This document shows positions 11,640-24,250 of a DNA stretch of 64,000 nucleotides, in pieces (position 1 is the first letter of the stretch; each line of letters opens with the position of its first letter). The notes under the pieces were generated by a model. The model was not told the origin of the DNA. It was given only the letters and a program-made list of their open reading frames with translations, and did not search any database. The position numbers and the translations under genes are program-made. Source of the DNA: Epiperipatus broadwayi (Eukaryota > Onychophora > Udeonychophora > Euonychophora > Peripatidae); contig JAQFVV010006203.1 in NCBI GenBank assembly GCA_028023455.1, positions 7,348,821-7,412,820 on the forward strand, in the 5' to 3' direction.

Positions 11640-12010
11640 TACCTCATAATTGGTTTACATATAACACCCCTATATATAAACACTCAGATGTGCTGTATAA
11701 TAATTTATGAACATATTTGAATTGTCATAAACCTATAAATGAAATTCATTTTTATAATACATAATTAATGACTGATTTAACATATATGTGTGTGCGCATG
11801 AAAATGTGTGCACACACTGGTGTTTATAAAAAAAAACAACCTAATAACCCATATTATATTTTCTCAATACACAATTAATTCAATGTCAAAAATCATAAAA
11901 TGCACTCAGATAAGCTGTATCATAATTTAAAAATTAACTTGTTCGAATTCTTATAGACTACCAAAAACATTCAATTCATTTTTAATAATACATCATTGCA
12001 CATGTATGTG
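11640..12010. repeat. Degenerate tandem duplication
   Basis: Two blocks of about 150 bp (about 11640-11790 and 11862-12010) share CACTCAGAT, GCTGTAT, ATAATTTA, AATTCATTTTTA and an ATGTGTGT end in the same order. Divergence is high, so the duplication is old. No coding potential is seen. Confidence 0.5.
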
Positions 12011-12479
12011 TGTATATATAAAATAGATAGTAAGAATTAAAGCTATTAATTAACCTCTTTTTGTTTTTTTTAAAAAAGAAACATTTTCTTTAAATATATA
12101 TATATTACTCTTTTGGCAGTCCATTAAAGTTTTTATTTTTTTTTCAGGTTACTCCTAATTAATTGTAAACATCTTTAAAAATACTCCAGCAAGTGCTTTT
12201 GTTCAATATAAAAAAATATTTGGAGTTTTCCTTTTATAATAAAATATTCTGGAAACATATCTTACTTTTAGTTGAATAAAGTTATTTACTTTAAAAAAGT
12301 TTTGTAATTTAAAAAATACAACTGACATTTTCAAGAAATTATTTAAAATAATATTGTTCTCAATATATATATATATATAACACATGATCATCAGCTGTAT
12401 TTTATATATATATGATACAGTACCTCTGTGCTTCTCCATATATAGATAAAACAGTATATATATAAACTAATTATTCAAC

Positions 12480-12760
12480 AAGTTGATGGACTCTCTTGGT
12501 AAATTGATTCCTTTTAAAACAGTAGACTGGCTTATTGTCATCTTCAGGAAAGGTATAATCTGGAATCGGTTGAAATATATACAGTCAGTTCAATTTAGCC
12601 TAGAATTTGATAGATTTCAGGCATACCAGCTCTTACACAATATATACAGGTTAATAAACCACAGAAAAGCTGACCCTGACCTTCATATGAATCAAACTCC
12701 AATGTTGCACTAGCAGCAGCTGGATCCACTGTCCCTTGCCTTCAGTTATCCCTTCATAGT
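12480..12760. other. GC-richer block, possibly a retroposon relic
   Basis: Composition is richer in G and C than its surroundings. On the minus strand it contains CTGAAGATGACAATAAGCCAG, faintly like the hammerhead segment at 52.7 kb, and it has a TTTTAAAACAG near its left end. The resemblance is weak. The open frame at 12483-12713 has no recognisable family. Confidence 0.25.
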
Positions 12761-14343
12761 AATCATACTGTCATAATCTATGAAAACTTTAAAACCTCCT
12801 TTCTAATCTTTTTTCCAACCCTTTTATAGTCAGATTGGAATTTACAAAAAAAAACACACTAATTAAAAGTAAGTTTTATTTACCTTGATTGAAAAAGTCA
12901 CAGACACTTTTCAATTTACTATAATCCTTTCAAAAACAACTTTGTAGGATTTTTATCAAAATATGTTATATAAGCTTTAATTAAAAAAATTTCTTTACTC
13001 AAAATAGATAGTGGAATTTTATATCTATTGTAACATGAAAAGATGCTTGTTCTAATTTCAAAATCAAAATTAATAAAATATTAATTAAACCTTTTTAAAT
13101 ATTTAATTTATAATAAAAATTTTTAAAATTCAAAATTGATTTAATCCTTAACTGTTAGTTCAGTATAATATAAAAAATATCTATAAAAATTTTTTGTTGT
13201 GTTTACTTCTACTTTTCATTTCAACTATATATATATATGTCATACACACTACTATGTTGTTGTATGCCATGAGGCACATAACACTCTCAATATTAACTTG
13301 TTAAACATAGCCCAAGAAATAACATAATTTAAATATGAATTTACTTTGCACATGTTCCAAACAGCATTTATTCTTATATTTTTTTCATCACTAATATATG
13401 CTATTAATAAAACAGGCCTCTTTTATTTTCTGCTTTCTGTCATTCTGTTCATTGTAAACTAGCCTTATATTCTTGGAATGAATAACATGACCATACTATA
13501 ACTGTTTCTAAAAATATTAATAAAAATCTAATAATTTAATAAAAAAAATTGTTTCATAAAACTTCATGATTACAAAGCCATTATCTGGCACTGAATCAAA
13601 TTTAGGAAGCAAAATGTGAAATTACCTATGCACAGAGCCATTAATGGCTAAACTTTAACAATGAATTCATGATTTTATTTGTTTATTATAAAAAATAATT
13701 ATTGGAAATAGAAAATGAATAAATAATATGATAAATCAGTTTATAAAAATATTCATTAATTCCATTAATACATTTAGAATTAAAAAGCCAAAGACGCTGC
13801 CAATACTTCTTGCCATAAAATAAATATAAAATTACAATATTGAGGGCAAAAAACATTTATTTTTATTTAATTTTTTCATTATCCAAATTTTGCATCTGTA
13901 AATAGTGACAGTGAAAATTATAGTCTTAGCATATTTTTCATTTGATTATCAATATGATTATCTAATATAATTTGAAAGCAAATAGCGTGATTACATAAAA
14001 ATAATCTTCATTCCATCACATCTTTTGCCTGCATCACTCTTGTATTTAATGTAAAAACTACTGAATTTCTCTATACTTCTTTACATATTAAGTAAATCAC
14101 TGTGACCAAATGTTATTCATTTAATTTCTGGATTAAATTCTCCATCCAGAGTAATCTTCAGATTGTATTTCTTTACAATTGATCTTTATTTTGATTTTTC
14201 CTATTTCCAAATGTTGATAATATATACACCCTTCATAATATTAACTTCAAAATGATAAGTCTACTGTAAAAAGTATCTTATTAGCATCACACACTAATTA
14301 TTTGGACATCAAAGAGAAATAAACTTTTAAATACAACAAAAAC

Positions 14344-14492
14344 AGGTGCAATTACTAACCTGTGTTGTTTATTTGTGTGTTTTATTAACAAGTTGTTTGC
14401 ATTTGAAAAGTTTAAATAAAGTTTAAAATTTTCTAGACATTCAACATTTAATAATAGATAATGAAAATAGTTCAACATATTATCAGAATTAA
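14344..14492 (+). mobile_element. Decayed 3' half of the palindrome-type SINE
   Basis: It shares GTGCA..TACTAACCTGT, a TTATTAACA..TTGTTTGCATTTG stretch, TTTCTAGACATTCAACA and GATAATGAAAATAGTTC, in the same order as the 3' part of the SINE arms at 29982-30216. The tRNA-like head is missing (5' truncation or decay). Confidence 0.55.
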
Positions 14493-15040
14493 GAATTTTT
14501 GCTGATTTTATAACAATAACTAAACATCACTTCACTCTTCTTTCCCTTTATCCTAGAAACAAACTATATAACCACTGACTAAATCAATGGCTACTAGAGT
14601 GGCAGTACAATCTAGATTTTTAAGATTGTTTTCTGATTGCAGTGCCATTTAGTCTCCTGATTTTCTTAATGCTTGCATTCTCTAATAAAAGAGACTACAT
14701 CATTTTTACTAAAAAAGATGAAATATGAAAAATAAATATAGATGAAACTGTAAGATATCTGGGATAAAAGAAGCAGATATAAAAATATACAAAAAAAAAA
14801 AAAACCACCCACAAACATATATTTTGCAACAACAGAGGTTGAATAATTATTAGATACATTGCAAAAGTAAAATTGTCATTTTACCATTGAAAATGCACAA
14901 TTTAAAAATCTTACTAAACTAGATAAAATTTCAGAAACATTATGTATAAGTAAAAAATAAACATTAATAATATAATAATACATTTACATTATACTATAAT
15001 TGTAAAATAATTAAAAAAAAAAAAGAAATCCAAGGCTTAC

Positions 15041-15114
15041 CAAATTATCAGAATTTTGTGCATTTGTTAAAGTCATATCGATAATTCTTGGAGGACTTGA
15101 AGTTGGAGTAGACA
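15041..15114 (-). CDS. Mondo: Mondo exon, linker before the bHLH
   Basis: This 74-bp exon (phase 1 to phase 0) encodes VSTPTSSPPRIIDMTLTNAQ and NSDNL. The acceptor is TAATAG and the donor GTAAGCC. It is a short exon of the Ser/Thr/Pro-rich region. It is supported by phase continuity and consensus borders, and I see no recognisable motif. Confidence 0.83.
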
Positions 15115-18100
15115 CTATTACAAAAATAATATTAATGTTACGTAATAATCATTAAATCAAACAATTTAAATAGTTTGTAATTATTTATATATGTATATGA
15201 AAAAATAATATATATTGTAATGGAATGGAAAGTGACCAATATAAGACTATAAATATAAATTAATGATAAATGATCAAAATAAAAAATTGGTAACTAATGA
15301 TGATTAGCCTGCAATATATTGGTTATTATTTTAATTGAATTAAAAATGCAATCATATGAAATAAAAGTAATAATAGTAAATATCCTCTGCAGATAAACAT
15401 CATAAGCAGAAATAAATAATAAATCATTTGTAAAGTATTAAAAAGAGAAGCCAAATAATAATGGCAATAAAATCATCATTTCTAATTAGATTTAATTATA
15501 ATATAAATCTGAAGCTAATAATTTTCAAACCAAAATAAATGTCAAAAATGAGGCATACTGTTAACAGAGTATCAATTTTTTTTTGCTGCATGTATAATAT
15601 ACAGGTGCTAAAAAAATTGTAAAATTAAACATATATTAAAAAATGTTGGAATATTTATATTAATATTAGCTGTCATCAATATTTTGGGCTATCTAGTATC
15701 ATATATATTAGCCAGAAAAATTAGTAGTCATGTATCATATAAATAAAGTTTGTAGATCTTGAAGATGACTTTTAATTTTTTAGCACCAATTAAATAATTC
15801 TAAAGAGAATTATATAGATATCTACAAATATTATATATATATATTGTAATGGTAGAAGTGGGATTAGGCAAAATACGATTAGACTTGGTTAGAGCATCTG
15901 CTTCATATTGAGGAGCCTAAACAAAAGAGATCGATGTGATAAACCAACAGTTTATATTGCCTAAGAGATAGAGACTCTATTAAATTTAATTGAATCCAGA
16001 GTTCATGAAATATGAAATTGCATGTAGTAATAATAAGATTATATAAATGTACATGAACTGAAACCTAACTTCCTCATCATACCATCACAATTTGAAATCT
16101 AATTGATTAACAGAAATTTCTAGCACTTATAAATATGCTGGTATTAATAGATGAGTTTTAAATATATTAGTTGTACAAAATACCTATAGTGGTGTTGAAG
16201 TATTTGTGAGTTAAGATTTATTTATCTAGATCTACTTGGATGATATAAGAAGTGAACAGAACAAATTTATAATTCTTAATTCAATAAATAATAATGGTAA
16301 TTTATTTATTAAATACAATCTAACTAACTTAATATATCTATCAAAATAAGACATGAGATATAATATTGAAAGGAGAAACAATGATAATTTAAATTTGATC
16401 TTATGTTTTATGATGAACCATTTGATATGATTATACGAAATCATGAGTAATTTAGTTTGTAATTTGTATAAGCAAATAGTTATAAGGACGATTGTAGACA
16501 AATATAAGCTAGAAACATGAAGGTAATAATCAAGTTGTTTGCTAAAGCAAAGGTAAGTATTGCATTTAAAATACACCCAAGGATTGTCTATTATCATTTA
16601 GCTAAATCTCCTAAATTGTAGATGAAAATTGTGGCAGGAAGATATAGGGGTTCAGATTTAATAGTACACAGCATAAAATTCTTATTGCTTCTATTTTAGT
16701 ATATAGGTTGAGTATAAAACCATAGGAAAATGGAGTTTGGAATTAAAAACTAATTGATGATTTTATAATTATTATAATATTTTTTTTTAAAAAATAAATA
16801 AATAAATAAACAAATAAAGATCAAAGGATAAATATCATAGAGTCTACAATAAAAAAAAGGTGACATTTCGCCTTATAATAATAAGATTATTATATCGAAG
16901 CAAGAATATCATAATTAATGTTTTCCATTTTATTTTTATAATTTAAAGCCTAACTTATAATGGGTTAATAATTGGAAAAGAAGGGAAAAATGATTTTTCT
17001 AATAGAATTACCTGATTTGTGATATATAGAAGAAAATATATAAAGGTATATATCTTAACAGCACCATACTACATGAAAAGGTAATATTTCTTTTTATTTA
17101 GTTTTATTATTATTTTTTGTAAATATCAAAAGCTAAAAGGAAAATGAAAGTTTTTCAATTGTTATAGTGTTAATATATTATATTTGTATATAAATGTATT
17201 ATTATTGTCATTTTACATTATCTGTTGGTATTATAATATCTTGTAAATAATATGATTAAAGTTGTTGCTTTGAAAGTTAACTTGAGTATTAAGAGTTGCA
17301 TTTCTTTTGTGGGAGTCATTGTCACTACATCACATGAACCCACAGTGTATAGTTTGAGATTGAAATAAAAAATTAATTTAGTTCTGAACAAGATAACAGT
17401 CAACTAAGCACACCTTTCTTAAAAGAGATTTTAACTTGAAGTAAGCTGCCTTGATCACATACATCATTGATGGTATTGCAAATTATCAAAGTATGCTCAT
17501 CTACAAGGAATTAAATTACGAAATACTTATTATTTAAAGTATCACATATAATTACAATTTAGATAACAATATTAGTTTTAAGAGTGAGTATTAGGGAACA
17601 CAAATATAAATAGGAGCACAATTTTGATTATAGATTCAGGTTATAAATATTTTCTTAATTAATACACTATCTATAGAGTTCAGTAAAATCCCTCTTAATA
17701 TTCTATAGGTGGATTAAATAACTAATTAAAAATCAATGATTATCCTGATATCTCCTTAGTATAAATTTATTATTATGGTTATTACTAATTATAATCCTAT
17801 AGAAGTAATAATAATAACATTCAGTATACAATAACATGATAGTATAATTTCTTCATTAGTTAATTGAAAATCGACAATTATAGATGTTTTAGTATACTCA
17901 TTTAATCATTATAGTTAATCATGAGAGTATTAGATACTGAATAAGAAGGAGTGTCTGGGTATTTTCATGCCATTAGATAAATACTTTTGTGTTTATTTAA
18001 TGTTAAAGTGTATGCTATCTTGTTGATAGAATAGGAGAGTCTCATAATTATTAATATCGACCAAAGATAATTAAAAAATGGTAAGAGACTTAAATATCAT

Positions 18101-21100
18101 CTAGGTCAAGTCATAGGATAGCCTAATGTAGGGACTTGGCATATTGTCTAGGGGTCGCTGTCCTATCGGCAGGGTACAATATATATATTGTAATGGTAAG
18201 CCAAGGTATGACTAAATAATTTAAATTTATATTAATTGATTAGGACACATCTGGCATTCAACATCCAGACATAGACTGGCACATACACATGTTTAAACAA
18301 TATTTTCTTTAATAAGATGATGATGACCATTACACAACCCCTATTTGCAATACCTAGTTAGAAGAACATACGTTACTCTCAATAAAATGGGCACAGTAAA
18401 ATATGCACACCAGACAATATTACATATAAAGAGGTTAATACATTGTGACAACAATAGTTTAATTACAAAATATAACTGTCTTAAAATATAACTTTCTCTT
18501 TTTTCTTCCTTTTTTAAAAGTAAAAACTACTTCTCCAATCTCTTATATTATTGTTTTCATTCACATACATAGAGGAAAACAATAATTATTTATAAAGTGT
18601 CCAAAGTTGCATTAATTAATTTTAAATGTTAATCTTCCATTACAGTTATAATATTAATACAGTTTTTATAATCGAATACATTTACCATATAGCCAACCCC
18701 TGCTCTCAAATATAATTAAAATACAATTCAGCATATGGCCAATCTCACAAATATAAGAACTCACATGCATTTATCCAATATGGGATAATTATAACTGCTA
18801 CCTTTTTTACAATGATAACTCTAGGGAATGGCCACTTCAGGTCCAAATCCTGATTTAATAAAACAACAACTTCTACAGAGATGGCTCTTTTGAGATCGAT
18901 TTCTAAAATTTAATAAAATATCTCCCATATAAACACATAAATATTTTAACCATTCGACAGTGAATGAACAACTGCAAATATATCATAAGCCACCTTCACA
19001 ATAGTTAATTCACAGCAATCAAAAGAAGGATTAATTACACATAAATGAACTAGGGTGATTCAACTAATCTTCAACTTAAAACTACCTATAACTATTATTC
19101 TCATTATTTAACACTTAGATGGTTTATCTTACACCTTTTTATTGGTGTGAATACTTTCATTTAAAATGCAAATAACGCCTTTGCTTATTTTCCCACCGAC
19201 AATTTCTTTTAAAAAAAAATTTTTTTTATTACAAAGAAAATTTTAGTTAACCTATATATTAAAGAAAATAAAGTGAATTTTGATTTTAAAACACAGCTAG
19301 AATATTTGTGAAAGCTTAACTATCAAATGCTGCTTTTTTTTCTTTTTTTTTTTTAAAAAAAAACAAGATATTCATTTCATAAAGTTTGCTGACATCAATA
19401 TACTAAAAGAAACTTAAAATGCTTAGAATAAAATCTAAACAGTTTTTTTTTTTAATAGAATACTCACTTCATAAACATTGTTAGGATTAAATATATGTTA
19501 GGAGACAGTCAAAACAGTTTTCTTTTGAAAAAAATAACAACTTATAAAGCCCATAATTTGATTTCTTCACAATGGCAAGAATTAATCAATTCATTTTTAA
19601 ATGGCATAATGGGTCAGATTCCAGATGTCCAGAATAGATTAGCAGTTGGCAATTTTTCTTCTTCTAGTCATCAGCATGATGAAGGTTTGATGAAGTGAGA
19701 ATTCAGAATGACTGCTTTAAAAAAAAATTGACTTTATATCCTGTTTTTGAACATCCTCAATTCAGTTTTGCAACATGTTTTTCTTATTCTTGTTTTTAAC
19801 ACTTTAATTGATTAATTTGCAAAACACTTTAATTGCCTGAATTTTTTTCTTGTTTTTGAATCTCTTATCTAAACAGACTTAATCACCTTTTAATCTAATT
19901 TTTAATTGAGTTGTTATGTGATTCATTCTTTAATAAGAGAAAGTTTTAATATATTTTATCAGTTTCTCTTAAATTTAAATTCTTTTTTTTTTTAACAACT
20001 ATTGCAACTTTTACATTATTTAATATGACAATTAATAATTTATTTTGACATACAATTAGTATTTTATTTTAAACCATTTCTTCTATTTTATTATTAGTAT
20101 ATTATATAATAAAATGCTATATTTATAAGCATCTTCACAACTAAATTATCTCTCAACCATGTGGAAAACTACATAGCTGACACTGAAATGAATAAGACAT
20201 TATTAATTTCATTATATATGTATTTCAAAATAGAATATGATCTTCAAATGATAATATCATTTTAGCAGACTTAATCTGTTAATGATTCTCAATTTTATAA
20301 GTTGTTGAATTTCTTTAAACACTATACTGCTTACAAAACTCCACATTGATTTTAATATTCTGTTAAGTCACTAATAACAGAATTGTTCCAAAGAACCAAT
20401 CAGAATTCTAATTTTTTATGCTCAAATATTATGAAAAACTTGAAAATACAAAATGACAATTTTAGTGTATAATAAATATTGATGTTAAGCATGAATAACA
20501 GTTGCCATTAAAAATAAATGTCTTACTAATATATTTGAGTAAGATACTGTTTTTCAATTTATAGTCAGTCCAACTGTCTTTACTTACAAGTGCTTATGTA
20601 ATATTTAATTTTGTTTTTTTATTTTAATTATAATGTAATCTAAAAGATGCCAATGTTTTTGAGGGTGAATGCATTCATTCCTTTACAGCATTTTTTTCCT
20701 TGCCTAACCAAAATGTTTGCAACAGTCAATTCATATGTTATCAAAAATTTAATAATAACAGATCATTAGCGTTCACAAAGCCAGACTATTATTTCTAATA
20801 GTTTTAAGCCATAATTTATTGTTTCTATTAAACAACACTAAAATGCCCAAATAGATAATTTCAATCTTTTAATGCAATAATACTATCCAAAAAGGAGTAA
20901 CCCCCCCCCCCCCAACATTTTAAATTTTACACTGGAACATTGTGCAAACCTATTTTAAAATCATTATCTTTTCAATGATATATCTAGGAATTCTAAGTAA
21001 GTTCACAGCAAATTCTATATTAAGCAATCTTCTATTATGTAATGGTCTGCTCTTCCTAAAATACTTTTATAGTCATTTACTGATTTAATAAAATTTCCTT

Positions 21101-23075
21101 CCTCTGTAAGAGCTTCATTAAAGTTCATTGATTACAAGCTATATTTCAAATTTGGATTTTTGAAAAATTTTCACTAAACAAATACACATGGTTCCTGTAT
21201 CTATTTAAAAAAAAAAAATTGAAATAATTATCTTTAGTGTCAGTTAGCTACCATAACTCTTACTAATTTTATAAATTGTTTCTACCACTTAAATGAGCAA
21301 ACTGCTAGGCATAGGAAGCAGTTCAGATTTTGAGAAACGAGCTATTATTAGACCACATTTTCTAAAGCCAAATCCATTTACAAATCATTATTAACTATAT
21401 TATTTTATCTTACAATCATAAAAAAGAATTGTCAGACCACTCAACACAAGCATATATATAAAAAAAAAGAAAAGACTGGAATAAGAATTACTATGCATGT
21501 AATTAAGAGATGAAAATATATTTTTACATTTTTAAGGATTAGTGCAAAAAAATGACTAAAGGCATATGAGATTCATAATGACTGAGTTGTATATCAGCTT
21601 GAGATGATGAAAAACAAAATAAAAGTGGCCAAAGAATAGGAAAAAGAGTACAATGAGGAAACAGAAAATATTATAAGAAAACAATATCTAGCTTTTGATA
21701 AGTTAATATGTTCTTCTAAAAGAAAAAAAAAAATTATCTTAGATACTGTTTATTAGTTATTCATAGAACACTGTGGATATCATTTCTACCATGAGTTCAG
21801 TACCAGATATATATTCATATTCATTATTTAAACTAGTTAGTAGATAATTAAATAAAGGTTGTGTACAAGGACTATCTTTGGAAACAAAAAATATGATTTC
21901 TAGAAATATATTTAAACATGTAAATATGTACACATACGTATGTGTATAAACACACATATCATCTAATCCACATAAGAATATACATATGATGAAACAGCAT
22001 TAAACTGTCTTCTAATAAGCTCACTGTGAAATAAGTTATGACATATATATATATAAAAGCCAACTTCTAAATTATGAACAATGATAATGTAAGAATCACA
22101 ATATAGATTACAAAGGCACCTCTGAAGTCTAATCATAAATCAGAATAAACTAGAATCTTAATTAATATTGAGCAAATTTCACGTGCTTTATTTAAAAGTG
22201 TGAAAGATGAGAGACAAGTAATTTTTAAATATTATATTTTTTATAGACAGAAAAGTATGCTTAAAATTATGTATCAAATGAAATTGATTAAATAAAGCAT
22301 ACACATTTGTATGCATTAAAACAACTGCTATGTAAATATATGTTGATTTCCACGGACAATCTTTGGAATCAAATAGTATTTATTCTAGGTCATTAATACA
22401 CTTATTTAAATTTATATGCATACATGTTCATATATTTAATTAATTATCAATATATGTATATTTACATTAAAACAAATATTGCATGCATGTACATATGACA
22501 TTTAAATTTGTACGGAAACAAAACAAAGTCTTTGGAATCAAAAGATATGCTCTATAGCATATCAGTCAATTCAGATATGTGTGTTAGTAAATTAATTAAA
22601 TGCACAAAGTTAAACTTTAGATTACAATAAATTAATTGTATTTACTAATATTAAAAACTCTAACCAAATAATAAATTGGATCATTAAAACCTCAGAACTA
22701 AATACCAGTCACATACCAATGTAACTAACAGGTGTTGTCTTCTTTCTATTTGCACTGATGTGTAAATGATATTTAGCTTTGAAGTCTTAATAATCCCATT
22801 ATTTGACTAGAGTTTGAGGATTATTAGATGCAATTAACTTGTGTTTATGTATATATAGATAAATATTCATGCTAACAAAATAAACATATCTTAAAATAAA
22901 TTATTATATATTTATACATACTATTTAAATTGTAGTAAGAAAATAAATGATAAACCTACAGTATCTGTTGAATCAAAATAAATATGCTTTCTGAAATCAC
23001 TTAATTTATATATATGCAGAATTAAACGCACTCTAATTTACCTATTAATACATATATTTAAAACAATCGTTTTAC
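15115..23075. other. Mondo intron of about 8 kb
   Basis: It contains a 2.3-kb interval between two 20-bp direct repeats (15837-18201), a poly-C tract (20901-20913) and four degenerate blocks containing TCTTTGGAATCAAA-like sequence (about 21865, 22360, 22530 and 22965). The open frames at 16232-16597, 17218-17403, 19495-19698 and 21757-21957 show no family features. The rest is AT-rich sequence in which I see nothing. Confidence 0.55.
15837..18201. repeat. Interval bounded by 20-bp direct repeats, possible old insertion
   Basis: ATATATATATTGTAATGGTA occurs at about 15837-15856 and again at about 18182-18201. Just inside the left copy is a tRNA-like stretch, TTGGTTAGAGCATCTGCTTC (A-box pattern), followed by GGAGCCTAAAC and AGATCGATGTG. 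The interior of about 2.3 kb has no clear protein. The direct repeats could be a target-site duplication, but a third partial match (ATATATTGTAATGG near 15211) weakens this. Confidence 0.35.
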
Positions 23076-23211
23076 CTTTTCTATTATTAGAAATGCTTGT
23101 AGTAGGAATAGATGAAATAAGAGCATCAACAACTTGATTCCCTCCTCCCATGTTACTAAAGGCTTGTGTGGGCTGAGTTGTCCCAAGAAGAAAGTCACTC
23201 ACCCCTGTGAC
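23076..23211 (-). CDS. Mondo: Mondo exon, linker before the bHLH
   Basis: This 136-bp exon (phase 0 to phase 1) encodes VTGVSDFLLGTTQPTQAFSN, a GGGNQVVDAL stretch and ISSIPTTSISNNRK. The acceptor is TATATAG and the donor GTAAAAC. It lies about 15 kb downstream of the previous exon; that intron holds the inverted-repeat-flanked LINE, the SINE palindrome and the fold-back locus. No catalytic or DNA-binding motif is present. Confidence 0.85.
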
Positions 23212-24164
23212 CTATATAAATCATAAAATAACTTTTTAATAAGTCCTAAATATAAGCAGCATTTTAAAACTATTTTTGGACTGGTTTCTTACCATATTCA
23301 TGTATCTACATTCAGAATGCAAATACATAATTAACAAAAAAGATATACTATATTATATCGAAGTATAAAATATCAAAATTAGCCTCCAGAATAGTATTTT
23401 ACAAACTGATATGCCAAAATTAAACTGCAACATTTTTTCTTTTTTAAAAATAAAAAAAAAAAAAATTATTTAAAACCTCATGTATTTAATACGAATGAAT
23501 TTTCAAAATAATCATCTCAAGTAAAGAAATGCCTTTATCAAAACAGTAATCTAATCTAATCAATCAATGATAAATAAAAGGCAAAGATCAAATGCTTCCT
23601 TCAACAGACAGCGTTATAAAATTTATCTGGGAAGTCTATAGATTTTTAATTTTCATCATTCACAAAAGATTTATATTTCTAGATATAAATATATATTCAT
23701 ATTAAATTTAAAAAGTCCTTCATTTCACTTTTATCTGGAAAAAAAAATCAGGCCACTGACACAATTTCCTATATTTTATAAGTTTATAAATTTTTATAAT
23801 CAGCTACCCAAGCTCATAAATAAATATACAAACACGCACACACACAGTTTTCAATATTTATACATTGGTTGCTAACAGAAAAAAATAAATAAGTAAATTT
23901 AGCAAATATAAAAAAAGTTTTGTTTGAATTTATTTTTAAAACTATATAGTGTTTAAAGATTTATTTTGCCTAAAGATATTGTAATGAAAAAAAAAACGAG
24001 GAAGTGAATAAATTTGTTTATATTCATGGAAATAAATATATCAAGATTCCAATATCTACAGTTTCAGGCAGGGAAAAAAATAATTAATTTTAATTGTGTA
24101 TAATTTGATGTGACAAAGTTCTTATAAAGAATATATTTAAAAAATCATTACATTATCATTGGGT

Positions 24165-24250
24165 GATTTGCAGCATAATTGTACCTAATGGACTTGAGAA
24201 TTAAAAGTTTGTGGATCAAAGCTCCACCTGATCACTTTGGTGCTTGAATG
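24165..24250 (+). mobile_element. Possible tRNA-derived SINE fragment
   Basis: It contains ACCTAATGGACTTGAGAATT (A-box-like region), GTGGATCAAAGCTCCACC (B-box-like) and GATCACTTTGGTGCTTGAAT. The ending CACTTTGGTGC is shared with the copy at 40099-40178 and, less well, with 10460-10555. Confidence 0.4.

Larger units (their letters stand above)
9571..15040. other. Mondo intron of about 5.5 kb
   Basis: It holds a possible tRNA-derived SINE (10460-10555, minus), a degenerate duplication (11640-12010), a GC-richer unassigned block (12480-12760) and a decayed SINE 3' half (14344-14492). The small open frames at 12203-12439, 12483-12713 and 14287-14478 have no family signature. Confidence 0.6.

Noticed and set aside
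12387-12410. Minus-strand CTGATGATCATG as a hammerhead core
   Set aside because: There is no GAAA box and no stems at the right spacing.
16232-16597. 121-codon minus-strand frame rich in Leu, Ile and Tyr
   Set aside because: The hydrophobic composition follows from AT-rich DNA. It lies in a possible old insertion, with no conserved motif.
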